From NCBI GenBank assembly GCA_030691075.1, contig JAUYFI010000063.1, positions 62,001-126,000 of the forward strand: a stretch of DNA of 64,000 bases, given 5' to 3'. The translations under genes were made by a program, and so were the position numbers. Under the pieces are notes generated by a model. It was not told the DNA's origin and did not search any database. It saw only the letters and a list, made by a program, of their open reading frames with translations. The number at the start of each line of letters is the position of its first letter. Position 1 is the stretch's first letter. Of this stretch, positions 10,659 through 20,123 are shown piece by piece. Source of the DNA: Sulfurisoma sp. (GTDB lineage Bacteria > Pseudomonadota > Gammaproteobacteria > Burkholderiales > Rhodocyclaceae).

Positions 10659-11950
10659 GCATCCGTCGCCTGTCCACCCGCGAGCCGGAGTTCCTGTCGA
10701 CGCTGGACGCGCTGCTCGCCTTCGACAATTCGACCGACGAGGCCATCGAGCGCACCGTCGCCGAGATTCTCGCCAACGTGCGTACGCTGGGCGATCCGGC
10801 GGTGCTCGATTACACGCGCCGCTTCGACAAGCTCGAGGCGACCAACATGGCGCAGTTGGAACTGCCGCGCCACGAACTCAAGGCCGCCTTCGACGGCCTG
10901 CCCCCCGCGCAACGCACGGCGCTGGAGCAGGCCGCCGCCCGCGTGAAGAGCTACCACGAGCGGCAGAAGCTCGAATCGTGGGAATACACCGAAGCCGACG
11001 GAACGCGGCTGGGCCAGAAGATCACGCCGCTCGACCGCGCCGGCCTCTACGTCCCCGGTGGCAAGGCCGCCTATCCGAGTTCGGTGCTGATGAACGCGCT
11101 GCCCGCCAAGGTAGCCGGAGTGCGCGAACTCATCATGGTGGTGCCGACGCCCCGTGGAGAAAAAAATGCGCTGGTGCTGGCCGCCGCGCATCTCGTCGGC
11201 GTCGATCGCGTGTTCGCCATCGGTGGTGCCCAGGCCGTGGCCGCGCTTGCCTACGGCACCCAGACCATTCCCCAGGTCGACAAGATCGTCGGTCCCGGCA
11301 ACGCCTATGTCGCCAGCGCCAAGCGCCGCGTCTTCGGCACCGTCGGCATCGACATGGTGGCCGGTCCCTCGGAGGTGCTGATCATTTCCGACGGCTCGGG
11401 CGATCCGGACTGGATTGCCATCGACCTCTTCGCCCAGGCCGAGCACGACGAGCTGGCGCAGTCCATCCTGCTTTGTCCCGACGCCGCCTTCATCGAGCGC
11501 GTCGCGGCGAGCATCGAGAAGCTGCTGCCGACCATGTCGCGCAAGGACGTGATCTCGGCATCCATCTCCGGTCGCGGCGCACTGATCCATGTTTCGGATC
11601 TGGACGAGGCTTGCGTCATCGCCAACCGCATCGCGCCCGAGCACCTCGAGCTGTCGGTCGAGAATCCGCGCGCGCTGGTCGACAAGATCCGCCACGCCGG
11701 CGCCATCTTCATGGGCCACTACACTTCGGAGTCGCTCGGCGACTATTGCGCCGGGCCGAACCACGTGCTGCCGACATCGCGCAGCGCGCGTTTTTCCAGT
11801 CCGCTCGGCGTCTACGATTTCCAGAAACGCTCCAGCCTGATCGAGGTGTCGCGGGTCGGCGCGCGGACGCTCGGCCCGATCGCTTCGACGCTGGCCCACG
11901 GCGAAGGCCTGACTGCCCATGCCCGCGCGGCGGAGTTGCGGATCGCGTGA
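10655..11950 (+). CDS. hisD: Histidinol dehydrogenase HisD
   Basis: 431-residue zinc enzyme catalysing the last two oxidations of histidinol to histidine. The family pattern is clear: [44 protein letters not shown], and the metal/active-site region [13 protein letters not shown] 10655 overlaps the hisG stop (ATGA), and its own stop overlaps the dbpA GTG start. Confidence 0.96.
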   Translation: MSIRRLSTREPEFLSTLDALLAFDNSTDEAIERTVAEILANVRTLGDPAVLDYTRRFDKLEATNMAQLELPRHELKAAFDGLPPAQRTALEQAAARVKSYHERQKLESWEYTEADGTRLGQKITPLDRAGLYVPGGKAAYPSSVLMNALPAKVAGVRELIMVVPTPRGEKNALVLAAAHLVGVDRVFAIGGAQAVAALAYGTQTIPQVDKIVGPGNAYVASAKRRVFGTVGIDMVAGPSEVLIISDGSGDPDWIAIDLFAQAEHDELAQSILLCPDAAFIERVAASIEKLLPTMSRKDVISASISGRGALIHVSDLDEACVIANRIAPEHLELSVENPRALVDKIRHAGAIFMGHYTSESLGDYCAGPNHVLPTSRSARFSSPLGVYDFQKRSSLIEVSRVGARTLGPIASTLAHGEGLTAHARAAELRIA

Positions 11951-13335
11951 CCCACCGAGACTTTTCCACCCTGCCGCTGTCGCCGGCACTGCTGCGCAAT
12001 CTCGATCACCTCGGCTACCGCAGCATGACGGCGATCCAGGCGCAAAGCCTGCCGCTGATCCTCAAACGGCGCGACCTGATCGCCCAGGCCGACACCGGCA
12101 GCGGCAAGACGCTGGCCTTCGCCATCGGCATACTGCACCGGCTCGATCCCGCCGATTTTGGAATTCAAGCATTGGTGCTGTGCCCGACGCGCGAGCTGGC
12201 CGATCAGGTCGCCAAGGAATTGCGCCGCGTCGCCCGCTTCGCCGACAACATCAAGGTGCTGACGCTCTGCGGCGGCACGCCGATGGGGCCGCAGAGCGCT
12301 TCGCTCGAACACGGCGCCCATGTCGTCGTCGGCACGCCGGGGCGCATTCAGGACCACATGAGCCGCAAGAGCATCGATCTTTCCGGCGTGCGCACGCTGG
12401 TGCTCGACGAGGCCGACCGCATGGCCGGCATGGGTTTTTTCGACGAGATCAAGGGCATCGTCCGCGCCTGTCCGAAGGAGCGGCAGACGCTGCTGTTCTC
12501 GGCCACCTACCCCGACGACATGAAGATGGCCAGCGCCGCTTTCCTCGATCATCCGGAAGAACTCAAGATCGAGGCCGGGCTTGACGCCACCCGCGTCGAG
12601 CAGCGTTTCTACGAGGTCGCGCACGAAAAGCGCAACCACGCCGTCGCCCATCTGCTGGCGCACTTCCGGCCGGAATCGACACTGGCCTTCTGCAACACCC
12701 GCATCCACTGCCGCGAACTCGCCGCCGAACTGCGCGCGCGGGGAATTTCCGCGTTGGCGTTGCACGGCGAGCTGGAGCAGCGCGACCGTGACGAACTGCT
12801 GGTGCAGTTCGCCAACCGCAGCTGCGCGGTGCTGGTCGCGACCGATGTCGCCGCGCGTGGCCTCGACATCCGCACCGTGGACGCGGTCATCAACGTCGAT
12901 GTTGCCAAGGACACTGAAGTCCATATCCACCGCATCGGTCGCACCGGTCGCGGCGATGCCATCGGGATGGCGCTGAGCCTGTGCGCACCGAGCGAGCGCA
13001 AGTGGGTCAAGCTGATCGAGGCCTGGCAGCGCGGCCCGGTACGCTGGTGCGATCTGGCCGAACTCACGCCAGCCGTCGGTGAGGCCCCGCAGGCACCGAT
13101 GCAGACCCTGCGCATCCTCGCGGGACGCCGGGACAAGCTGCGTCCGGGTGACCTGCTCGGCGCGCTGACCGGCGTTGCCGGATTGAACAAGGACCAGGTC
13201 GGCCGCATCGATGTTTTTGACGAAACCTGCTACGTTGCCCTCGATCGCCACGTCGCCGCGCGCGCTTTCGGCCACCTCGCCGACGCCGGCATCAAGGGGC
13301 GGCGTTTCCGCATGAATCTGCTGACGCCGGCGTGA
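11947..13335 (+). CDS. dbpA: DEAD-box RNA helicase DbpA
   Basis: 462 residues from GTG 11947, overlapping the hisD stop. Helicase motifs: ADTGSGKT (I), PTRELA (Ia), TPGR, DEAD (II), SAT (III), ARGLD (V) and HRIGRTGR (VI). The C-terminal domain ([21 protein letters not shown]...) matches the DbpA RNA-binding domain, which recognises hairpin 92 of 23S rRNA during large-subunit assembly. It is inserted inside the histidine cluster between hisD and an inverted hisC, which is unusual. Confidence 0.93.
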   Translation: MTHRDFSTLPLSPALLRNLDHLGYRSMTAIQAQSLPLILKRRDLIAQADTGSGKTLAFAIGILHRLDPADFGIQALVLCPTRELADQVAKELRRVARFADNIKVLTLCGGTPMGPQSASLEHGAHVVVGTPGRIQDHMSRKSIDLSGVRTLVLDEADRMAGMGFFDEIKGIVRACPKERQTLLFSATYPDDMKMASAAFLDHPEELKIEAGLDATRVEQRFYEVAHEKRNHAVAHLLAHFRPESTLAFCNTRIHCRELAAELRARGISALALHGELEQRDRDELLVQFANRSCAVLVATDVAARGLDIRTVDAVINVDVAKDTEVHIHRIGRTGRGDAIGMALSLCAPSERKWVKLIEAWQRGPVRWCDLAELTPAVGEAPQAPMQTLRILAGRRDKLRPGDLLGALTGVAGLNKDQVGRIDVFDETCYVALDRHVAARAFGHLADAGIKGRRFRMNLLTPA

Positions 13336-13409
13336 TGCCGGCTGCCCCCGTTTGCCGTCCGGCCACGGTCAGTGCCGGTCGGGCCTCGAAGCCTCGCCGG
13401 AATTTCGAC

Positions 13410-14498
13410 TCAGTTCAAAGTGGAGTCCGAAGGCATTGTTTCGCGCAGCGCCGTTACCAGCGCCTCGCACTGCTCGTCGGTGCCGACGGTGATGCGCAGG
13501 AACTGCTCGATGCGCGGTTGCTTGAAATGACGCACGATGATGCCGTGCTGCCGTAGCGAAGCCGCCGACTTTTCCGCGTCGCGTTGCGGGTGGCGGGCGA
13601 AGACGAAGTTCGCCGCGGACGGCAGTACATCGAAGCCCAGCGCCGCCAGATCGGCGACCAGCTTCGCGCGGCTCTTGATCACCGCCTGCCGCGTGCGGTC
13701 GAACCATTCGCGGTCTTCGAGCGCGGCCACGGCGCCGGCGATGGCGAGGCGGTCGAGCGGGTAGGAATTGAAACTGTTCTTGACCCGCTCCAGCGCCTCG
13801 ATGAGGTCGGGGTGGCCGATGGCGAAACCGACGCGCAGGCCGGCCAACGCGCGCGACTTGGACAACGTTTGCACCACCAGCAGGTTGGGGTAGCGCTTGA
13901 CCAGCGCGACGGCTGAATTGTTGCCTGGGCCGCCGAAGTCGATGTAGGCCTCGTCGATCACCACCACCGAATCGCGATTGGCATCGAGCAGTTTGGCGAT
14001 ATCTGCCAGCGGCAGCGCGCGGCCGGTCGGCGCGTTGGGATTGGGGAAGATGATGCCGCCGTTGGGCTTCGCGTAGTCGGCGACGCGGATGGCGAACGCG
14101 TCGTCGAGCGGCACGGTCGCGTAGTCGACGCCATACAGCCCGCAATAGACCGGGTAGAAACTGTAAGTGATGTCGGGGAACAGGATCGGCCGCTCGTGCT
14201 TGAGCAGGGCGAGGAAAACGTGGGCCAGCACCTCGTCCGAGCCGTTGCCGACGAAGACGTTGCGCGGCTCGATATCGCCGAAGAAACTGGCGACGGCCGC
14301 CTTGAGCCGGTCGGCGTTGGGGTCGGGGTAGAGCCGCAGCCCGTCGTTGATCTCGCCGCGCAGGGCTTCCAGCACCTTGGGCGAGGGCCCGTAGGGATTC
14401 TCGTTGGTGTTGAGCTTGACGAGGTTGGCGAGCTTGGGCTGCTCGCCCGGAACGTAGGGCGTCAGGCCCTTGACGACGGTGCTCCAGAATCGGCTCAT
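13410..14498 (-). CDS. hisC: Histidinol-phosphate aminotransferase HisC
   Basis: 362-residue class-II PLP aminotransferase acting on imidazole acetol phosphate. Family motifs: [24 protein letters not shown], and the PLP lysine in [14 protein letters not shown]. It is encoded opposite to all neighbouring his genes, between dbpA and hisB. Its start lies 77 bp from the hisB start, so the two are divergent and hisC must have its own promoter. Confidence 0.95.
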   Translation of the reverse strand: MSRFWSTVVKGLTPYVPGEQPKLANLVKLNTNENPYGPSPKVLEALRGEINDGLRLYPDPNADRLKAAVASFFGDIEPRNVFVGNGSDEVLAHVFLALLKHERPILFPDITYSFYPVYCGLYGVDYATVPLDDAFAIRVADYAKPNGGIIFPNPNAPTGRALPLADIAKLLDANRDSVVVIDEAYIDFGGPGNNSAVALVKRYPNLLVVQTLSKSRALAGLRVGFAIGHPDLIEALERVKNSFNSYPLDRLAIAGAVAALEDREWFDRTRQAVIKSRAKLVADLAALGFDVLPSAANFVFARHPQRDAEKSAASLRQHGIIVRHFKQPRIEQFLRITVGTDEQCEALVTALRETMPSDSTLN

Positions 14499-14533
14499 GG
14501 CGGCGGCGGGGTGGTTTTGCGGTAGGCGCGAAA

Positions 14534-14542
14534 TGGTATCAT
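14534..14542 (+). promoter_or_regulatory. Candidate extended -10 promoter for hisB onward
   Basis: TGGTATCAT (TG 14535-ish, TATCAT 14537-14542) in the hisC-hisB divergent gap fits an extended -10 element. No well-spaced -35 is present (TTGCGG 14517-14522 is 14 bp away). A promoter here is expected because inverted hisC cuts hisB off from the hisG promoter. Confidence 0.35.
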
Positions 14543-14575
14543 GGCCTCCGTTTTGTCCCCATCAGCGAACCGCAA

Positions 14576-15163
14576 ATGCGCAGCGCCGAAGTCCAACGCA
14601 ACACCCTCGAAACCCGCATCCGCGTCAAAGTCGATCTCGACGGCAGCGGCAAGTCCAAGCTCGCCACCGGCGTCGGCTTCTTCGATCACATGCTCGACCA
14701 GATCGCGCGCCACGGCATGCTCGACCTCGAAATCGAGGCACAGGGCGACCTCCACATCGACGCGCATCACACCGTCGAGGACGTCGGCATCACGCTCGGC
14801 CAGGCGCTGGCGCAGGCCTGGGGCGACAAGAAGGGACTCGTGCGCTACGGCCATGCCTACGTGCCGCTGGACGAGGCATTGTCGCGCGTGGTCATCGACC
14901 TCTCGGGCCGGCCGGGACTGACGTTCAACGTCGATTTCGCGCGCGGCGCCGTCGGCGAGTTCGATGTCGACCTCGTGCGCGAATTCTTCCAGGGCCTGGC
15001 CAATCACGCCAATATCACCGTGCATGTCGACAACCTGCGCGGCGACAACGCCCACCACCAGGCCGAGACGGTGTTCAAGGCCTTCGGTCGCGCCTTGCGC
15101 ATGGCGGTCGATGCCGATCCGCGCGCGGTAGGCCGCATTCCTTCCACCAAGGGCAGTCTCTGA
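14576..15163 (+). CDS. hisB: Imidazoleglycerol-phosphate dehydratase HisB
   Basis: 195-residue monofunctional dehydratase without the N-terminal phosphatase found in enterics. Metal-binding His clusters are [24 protein letters not shown] and GDNAHHQAE. It starts the colinear run hisBHAFIE. Product: imidazole acetol phosphate for HisC. Confidence 0.96.
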   Translation: MRSAEVQRNTLETRIRVKVDLDGSGKSKLATGVGFFDHMLDQIARHGMLDLEIEAQGDLHIDAHHTVEDVGITLGQALAQAWGDKKGLVRYGHAYVPLDEALSRVVIDLSGRPGLTFNVDFARGAVGEFDVDLVREFFQGLANHANITVHVDNLRGDNAHHQAETVFKAFGRALRMAVDADPRAVGRIPSTKGSL

Positions 15164-15173
15164 TTCCTGCGCC

Positions 15174-15812
15174 ATGATTACCGTCGCAGTCGTCGATTAC
15201 GGCATGGGCAATCTGCGCTCGGTCGCCAAGGCGATCGAGCACGTCGCACCGCATGCGAATGTCCTCGTCACCGCCGATCCCGCGCAGGTCATGGCGGCGG
15301 ATCGCGTGGTTGTGCCCGGCCAGGGCGCCATGCCGGACTGCATGCGCGAGCTGGCGGGACGCGGCCTGCGCGAGGCGGTGATCCTTGCCGCGGCGAACAA
15401 ACCCTTCCTCGGCATCTGCATCGGTCTGCAGATGCTGTTCGAGCACAGCGAGGAGGGCGACGTGGCCGGTCTCGGCGTGCTCAAAGGCCAGGTGCGGCGC
15501 TTTCCGAACGAGGCGATGGTCGGCGCCGACGGCAGCCGCCTCAAGGTGCCGCACATGGGCTGGAACGAGGTCGAACAGGCCGAGCCGCACCCGATGTGGC
15601 ACGGCATCGGCAACGGCAGCCGCTTCTATTTCGTGCACAGCTACTATGTCGAACCGGCGCAGCCCGACGTCATCGCCGGCTCGACGATCTACGGCATCCC
15701 CTTTACCAGTGCGGTGGCGCGGGATAACATCTTCGCCGTCCAGTTCCACCCCGAGAAAAGCGCCCAGTCCGGCCTGGCGCTCCTCGGTAACTTCATGAGC
15801 TGGAATCCCTGA
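15174..15812 (+). CDS. hisH: Imidazole glycerol phosphate synthase glutaminase subunit HisH
   Basis: 212-residue class-I amidotransferase. The nucleophile is the Cys in [12 protein letters not shown], and the His/Glu of the triad are in VQFHPEKS. It supplies ammonia from glutamine to HisF. It lies 10 bp after hisB. Confidence 0.96.
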   Translation: MITVAVVDYGMGNLRSVAKAIEHVAPHANVLVTADPAQVMAADRVVVPGQGAMPDCMRELAGRGLREAVILAAANKPFLGICIGLQMLFEHSEEGDVAGLGVLKGQVRRFPNEAMVGADGSRLKVPHMGWNEVEQAEPHPMWHGIGNGSRFYFVHSYYVEPAQPDVIAGSTIYGIPFTSAVARDNIFAVQFHPEKSAQSGLALLGNFMSWNP

Positions 15813-15843
15813 TTTCCCCCAACCGTTCTCACGTGTTCCCACC

Positions 15844-16587
15844 ATGTTGCTGATACCCGCGATCGATCTCAAGGATGGCCATTGCGTGCGCCTCAAGCAG
15901 GGCGTCATGGACGGCGCCACCGTCTTTTCCGATAACCCCGCCGCCATGGCGCGCCACTGGATAGCCCAGGGCGCGCGGCGGCTGCACCTCGTTGACCTCA
16001 ACGGCGCCTTCGCCGGCAAGCCGAAGAACGAACCGGCGATCAAGGCGATTCTGGCCGAAGTCGGCGAGGAGATTCCGGTGCAGCTCGGCGGCGGCATCCG
16101 CGACCTCGATACCATCGAACGCTGTCTCGACGACGGCATCAGCTACGTCATCATCGGCACGGCCGCGGTGAAGAATCCCGGTTTCCTGCACGATGCCTGC
16201 ACGGCCTTTCCCGGCCACATCATCGTCGGTCTCGACGCCAAGGACGGCAAGGTGGCGGTGGACGGCTGGTCGAAGATGACCGGCCACGACGTCATCGACC
16301 TCGCCAAGAAGTTCGAGGACTACGGCGTCGAGGCGGTGATCTACACCGACATCGGCCGCGACGGCATGCTCTCGGGCGTGAACGTCGATGCCACCGTCGC
16401 GTTGGCCCGGGCGCTGAAGATTCCGGTGATCGCCTCCGGCGGCATCGCCAGCGTAGACGACGTCAAGGCGCTGTGCGCGGTGCAGGACGAAGGCATCATG
16501 GGCGCCATCACCGGCCGCGCCATCTACGAAGGCCGGCTCGACTTCAAGCAGGCCCAGGCCGAAGCCGACAAGTGCGCCAAGCGCTGA
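15844..16587 (+). CDS. hisA: ProFAR isomerase HisA
   Basis: 247-residue TIM-barrel isomerase with [17 protein letters not shown] at the N-terminus, the first catalytic Asp, and [15 protein letters not shown] carrying the second. It converts ProFAR to PRFAR, the substrate of HisHF. It is homologous to the next gene, hisF. Confidence 0.96.
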   Translation: MLLIPAIDLKDGHCVRLKQGVMDGATVFSDNPAAMARHWIAQGARRLHLVDLNGAFAGKPKNEPAIKAILAEVGEEIPVQLGGGIRDLDTIERCLDDGISYVIIGTAAVKNPGFLHDACTAFPGHIIVGLDAKDGKVAVDGWSKMTGHDVIDLAKKFEDYGVEAVIYTDIGRDGMLSGVNVDATVALARALKIPVIASGGIASVDDVKALCAVQDEGIMGAITGRAIYEGRLDFKQAQAEADKCAKR

Positions 16588-16607
16588 CGCCGGCCTGACC
16601 GAAGCCC

Positions 16608-17366
16608 ATGCTCGCCAAGCGCATCATTCCCTGCCTCGACGTCAAGGCCGGCCGCGTGGTCAAGGGCGTCAATTTCGTCAGCTTGCGCGACGCCGGCGAC
16701 CCGGTCGAGATCGCGCGCCGCTACGACGAGCAGGGCGCCGACGAGATCACCTTTCTCGACATCACCGCCAGCTCGGACGAGCGCGACATCATCCTGCATA
16801 TCGTCGAGGCCTGCGCGGAGCAGGTGTTCATTCCGCTGACCGTTGGCGGCGGCGTGCGCAAGGTCGAGGATGTGCGGCGCCTGCTCAATGCCGGGGCCGA
16901 CAAGGTCAGCATGAACACCGCCGCCGTGCAGAACCCCGATCTCGTTGCCGAGTCCTCGGCGAAGGTGGGGAGCCAGTGCATAGTGGTCGCCATCGACGCC
17001 AAGCAGACCTCGCCCGGCAAGTGGGAGGTGTTTACCCACGGTGGGCGCAACAACACCCACCTCGACGCCATCGCGTGGGCGCAACACGTCGCGTCCCTCG
17101 GCGCCGGCGAAATCCTGCTCACCAGCATGGATCGCGACGGCACCAAGAACGGCTTCGACCTGGCACTGACGCGCGGCGTGTCCGAGGCCGTGGGCATACC
17201 GGTGATCGCCAGCGGCGGCGTCGGCAATTTGCAGCATCTGGCCGACGGCGTCACCGAAGGCAAGGCCGACGCGGTGCTGGCCGCCAGCATCTTCCATTAC
17301 GGCGAATACACCGTGAAGCAGGCCAAGGAATTCATGCGCGCGCGCGGAATCGAAGTGCGGTTATGA
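16608..17366 (+). CDS. hisF: Imidazole glycerol phosphate synthase cyclase subunit HisF
   Basis: 252-residue TIM barrel with the catalytic Asp residues in [18 protein letters not shown] and CIVVAIDAK. It forms imidazole glycerol phosphate and AICAR from PRFAR with ammonia from HisH. The stop overlaps the hisI start (ATGA). Confidence 0.96.
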   Translation: MLAKRIIPCLDVKAGRVVKGVNFVSLRDAGDPVEIARRYDEQGADEITFLDITASSDERDIILHIVEACAEQVFIPLTVGGGVRKVEDVRRLLNAGADKVSMNTAAVQNPDLVAESSAKVGSQCIVVAIDAKQTSPGKWEVFTHGGRNNTHLDAIAWAQHVASLGAGEILLTSMDRDGTKNGFDLALTRGVSEAVGIPVIASGGVGNLQHLADGVTEGKADAVLAASIFHYGEYTVKQAKEFMRARGIEVRL

Positions 17367-17746
17367 CCAAGTGGTTGAACAAGGTCAAATGGGACGAGCA
17401 TGGCCTCGTGCCGGCCATCGCCCAGGACGCGAAGACCGGCGAGGTACTGATGTTCGCCTGGATGAACCGCGAGGCGCTGGAAAAGACCGCGCAACTCGGC
17501 CAGGCGGTGTATTGGTCGCGCTCGCGCCGGAAACTCTGGCACAAGGGCGAGGAATCCGGCCACTTCCAGAATGTGGTGGAGCTGCGCACTGATTGCGACA
17601 ACGACGTGATCCTGCTGAAAATCGAGCAGGTGGGAGGTATCGCCTGCCACACCGGGCGGCGCAGCTGTTTCTTCAATCAACTCGACGGCGGGCGCTGGCA
17701 GGATGTCGGGCCGGTGCTGAAGGACCCGAAGGAGATCTACAAATGA
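17363..17746 (+). CDS. hisI: Phosphoribosyl-AMP cyclohydrolase HisI
   Basis: 127-residue single-function cyclohydrolase. Metal and catalytic motifs are [11 protein letters not shown] and [13 protein letters not shown]. It is separate from hisE here, whereas the two are fused in enterics. It overlaps both neighbours by 4 nt. Confidence 0.96.
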   Translation: MTKWLNKVKWDEHGLVPAIAQDAKTGEVLMFAWMNREALEKTAQLGQAVYWSRSRRKLWHKGEESGHFQNVVELRTDCDNDVILLKIEQVGGIACHTGRRSCFFNQLDGGRWQDVGPVLKDPKEIYK

Positions 17747-18069
17747 TCGATCTGGAAGTCATCCATCGCGTTCAGGAAACGCTGATCGAGCGCAAGAACG
17801 CCGCGCCCGATTCGTCCTACGTTGCCAGCCTCTACGCCAAGGGCACCGACGCCATCTGCAAGAAGGTGGCGGAGGAGGCGGCCGAGGTCATCATGGCGGC
17901 CAAGGACGGCGACCGTCTGCACCTGGTGCGCGAGGTCTGCGATGTCTGGTTCCATACCCTGGTGCTGATGACGCACTTCGGCATCGGCGTCGATGACGTC
18001 ATGGTCGAGTTCCGCCGTCGCGAGGGAATTTCCGGCATCGACGAGAAGAAATCGCGGGGCACGAAATGA
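17743..18069 (+). CDS. hisE: Phosphoribosyl-ATP pyrophosphatase HisE
   Basis: 108-residue all-alpha, MazG-like enzyme, with the metal-binding helix [15 protein letters not shown] and [14 protein letters not shown]. It catalyses the second step of histidine synthesis. It is translationally coupled to hisI and to the following HIT gene by ATGA overlaps. Confidence 0.95.
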   Translation: MIDLEVIHRVQETLIERKNAAPDSSYVASLYAKGTDAICKKVAEEAAEVIMAAKDGDRLHLVREVCDVWFHTLVLMTHFGIGVDDVMVEFRRREGISGIDEKKSRGTK

Positions 18070-18416
18070 CGGATTGCCTCTTCTGCAAGATCATCGCTGG
18101 CCAGATTCCGTGCCAGAAAGTGTACGAGGACGAGGACATCTTCGCCTTTAACGACATTCAGCCAGCGGCACCCGTGCATTTCATGATCGTGCCCAAGCAG
18201 CACATCGCCTCGCTCAACGATGCCGACATGTCGCACCAGGCCATACTCGGCAAGATCCTCGCCAAGGCTGGTGAGCTGGCCAAAGCACAGGGCGCCACCG
18301 ACGGTTTCCGCGTCATCATCAACACCGGCAGGGTGGGGCGGCAGGAGGTGTATCATCTGCACGTTCATATCATCGGTGGTCCCGATCCCCTCGGGCCGAT
18401 GATCGTCAAGAAATAG
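18066..18416 (+). CDS. HIT-family nucleotide hydrolase (HinT-like)
   Basis: 116-residue histidine-triad protein with the signature [11 protein letters not shown] (HxHxH) and N-terminal [22 protein letters not shown]. HinT-type enzymes cleave adenosine phosphoramidates. It is found at this place (hisE-hit-tatA) in many betaproteobacteria; no direct role in histidine synthesis is shown. Confidence 0.92.
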   Translation: MTDCLFCKIIAGQIPCQKVYEDEDIFAFNDIQPAAPVHFMIVPKQHIASLNDADMSHQAILGKILAKAGELAKAQGATDGFRVIINTGRVGRQEVYHLHVHIIGGPDPLGPMIVKK

Positions 18417-18426
18417 GAGCTTATGC

Positions 18427-18645
18427 ATGGGATCCTTTAGCATTTGGCACTGGCTGATCGTTCTGGTCATCGTGATGCTGGTCTTCGGCACCAAGAAGCT
18501 GCGCAACGTCGGTTCCGACCTCGGTGGCGCCGTCAAGGGCTTCAAGGACGGCATGAAGGAAGGCACCGCCGACGCGAAGCCCACCGAACCGGCGCAGCAG
18601 GTCGGCCACACCATCGAGGGCGAGGCCAAGAAAGAACAGGTCTGA
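18427..18645 (+). CDS. tatA: Twin-arginine translocase subunit TatA
   Basis: 72 residues. One N-terminal membrane helix ([22 protein letters not shown]) is followed by an amphipathic helix ([21 protein letters not shown]), the standard TatA layout. It forms the pore for folded-protein export. A hairpin terminator lies between it and tatB. Confidence 0.94.
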   Translation: MGSFSIWHWLIVLVIVMLVFGTKKLRNVGSDLGGAVKGFKDGMKEGTADAKPTEPAQQVGHTIEGEAKKEQV

Positions 18646-18668
18646 GCCGCGCTCAGGCTTACGGCGAC

Positions 18669-18692
18669 GAGCGGGCCCGCCCCGCTCTTTTT
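18669..18692 (+). terminator. Intrinsic terminator between tatA and tatB
   Basis: Stem GAGCGGG (18669-18675), loop CCCGC, stem CCCGCTC (18681-18687), then TTTTT (18688-18692). It ends before the tatB ATG at 18708. Partial termination here would give more TatA than TatB and TatC. Confidence 0.65.
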
Positions 18693-18707
18693 GTCTGAAT
18701 CTTCCCC

Positions 18708-19145
18708 ATGTTCGACGTCGGCTTTTCCGAACTCATCGTCATCGGCCTGGTGGCGCTGATCGTCATTGGCCCGCAGCGCCTGCCGACGGTCGCGCGCACC
18801 GTTGGCCATCTGCTCGGCCGGCTACAGCGCTATGTCAGTGACGTCAAGTCGGACATCAATCGCGAAATGCAGCTCGACGAGCTGAAGAAGCTGCAGGAAC
18901 AGGTGGTCTTGCAGGCGCACGATATGGAAAAACAGGTCAACGAGCAGATGAACTCGGTCGAATCCGACCTCAATGCCTCGATCGCCCAGGGCGTCGAGGC
19001 CAAGTCGGAGCCAGGGGCCATTGAAGTGGCCGTCACGGAAGCCCTGCCCGCCGTTCCGCCAGTGCGCCCCGAAGGAAGTACCCTTGGGGTGCCGATTTTT
19101 TCCGAAGCGCCAGTCACGTCGCCAGTCGACAAATCCGCCGCCTGA
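18708..19145 (+). CDS. tatB: Twin-arginine translocase subunit TatB
   Basis: 145 residues: N-terminal helix MFDVGFSELIVIGLVALIVIGPQRLP, then an amphipathic and coiled region. It binds twin-arginine signal peptides together with TatC. The C-terminal tail contains a long-form dispersed repeat, read as AVPPVRPEGSTLGVPIF (about residues 115-131). The tail is dispensable in known TatB proteins. The stop overlaps the tatC ATG by 1 nt. Confidence 0.94.
   Translation: MFDVGFSELIVIGLVALIVIGPQRLPTVARTVGHLLGRLQRYVSDVKSDINREMQLDELKKLQEQVVLQAHDMEKQVNEQMNSVESDLNASIAQGVEAKSEPGAIEVAVTEALPAVPPVRPEGSTLGVPIFSEAPVTSPVDKSAA
19047..19102 (+). repeat. Dispersed repeat, long form A, inside tatB
   Basis: Starts CCCGCCGTTCCGCCAGTGCG, has the hairpin core CCCCGAAGGAAGTACCCTTG GGG, and ends GCCGATTTTTTCC. 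It is translated in frame, giving the same peptide frame as the copy in the ExeA-like gene. Confidence 0.8.
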
Positions 19146-19966
19146 TGGACGCCCAAGAAACCTTCATTTCCCACCTGATCGAGTTGCGCGACCGGCTGAT
19201 CAAATCGCTGGGCGCCATCCTGATCGTCTTTCTTTGTCTCATGCCCTGGGCCGGCAAGGTCTACGACCTCCTGGCGATGCCGATGATCGCCACCCTGCCC
19301 GTCGGCACCAAGATGATCGCCACCGGCGTCATCACGCCCTTCATGGTGCCGATCAAGGTGACGCTGATGGCTGCCTTCGTCATCGCCTTGCCCGTGGTGC
19401 TCTACCAGATCTGGTGTTTTGTCGCGCCCGGCCTTTACGCCCACGAGAAGAAATTTGCCCTGCCGCTGGTGATCGGCACCACCTTCCTTTTCATCTCCGG
19501 CATCGCCTTCGCCTACTTCTTCGTCTTCAACACGGTGTTCCGCTTCATCGCCGAATTCGCGCCGACGAGCATCACACCGGCGCCGGACATCGAGCAATAT
19601 CTTTCGTTCGTCATGACCATGTTCCTCGCCTTCGGCATCACCTTCGAGGTTCCGGTGATCGTCATCCTGCTGGTCAAGTTCGGCGTGGTCACGGTGGAAA
19701 AGCTCAGGGAGTCGCGGCCTTATGTGATCGTCGGCGCCTTCGTCATCGCCGCCGTGGTGACGCCGCCCGACGTGGTCTCGCAGTTCATGCTGGCGGTGCC
19801 GATGTGGCTGCTGTTCGAGCTCGGCCTGCTGCTGTCGCGCTTCATCGCCAAGCCGGTGGCGGCGGTGGCGGAACCGGCGAGTGACTACCGGCCGCCGTCC
19901 AACGAGGAAATGGAGCGCGAGCTCGACCGCGCGACCGAAGACTCGCAGCAAAATCGCCAGGGTTAG
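19145..19966 (+). CDS. tatC: Twin-arginine translocase subunit TatC
   Basis: 273-residue membrane protein with six hydrophobic segments. TatC signatures are FISHLIELRDRLIKSL, LYQIWCFVAPGLYAHEKKF and a later FGITFEVPVIVILL. It is the twin-arginine signal receptor with TatB. The C-terminal tail after the last helix is long and charged (EMERELDRATED). Confidence 0.95.
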   Translation: MDAQETFISHLIELRDRLIKSLGAILIVFLCLMPWAGKVYDLLAMPMIATLPVGTKMIATGVITPFMVPIKVTLMAAFVIALPVVLYQIWCFVAPGLYAHEKKFALPLVIGTTFLFISGIAFAYFFVFNTVFRFIAEFAPTSITPAPDIEQYLSFVMTMFLAFGITFEVPVIVILLVKFGVVTVEKLRESRPYVIVGAFVIAAVVTPPDVVSQFMLAVPMWLLFELGLLLSRFIAKPVAAVAEPASDYRPPSNEEMERELDRATEDSQQNRQG

Positions 19967-20123
19967 GCCTTGCCGCCGGGCCGTCCCAAGGCAAGGTACT
20001 AACCCGAGCGCGTGGAACGCGCGACCCCACCGACAGTAACCACATAGTCGCCCGTAACACACGAGCGCAGCGAGCCGATCAGTCTCCCCCTCCGCGAGGA
20101 GGGGGCCGGGGGGTGGCGGGCAT
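19967..20123 (+). repeat. Hairpin-rich gap between convergent tatC and the protease gene
   Basis: Holds CCTTGCC (19968-19974) paired with GGCAAGG (19990-19996), a GCGCG/CGCGC pair near 20010-20025, and a perfect hairpin CCCCCTCC-GCGA-GGAGGGGG (20086-20105). None has a T-run, so termination in either direction is possible but not shown. The last hairpin resembles G/C-rich intergenic repeats common in Betaproteobacteria. Confidence 0.55.
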
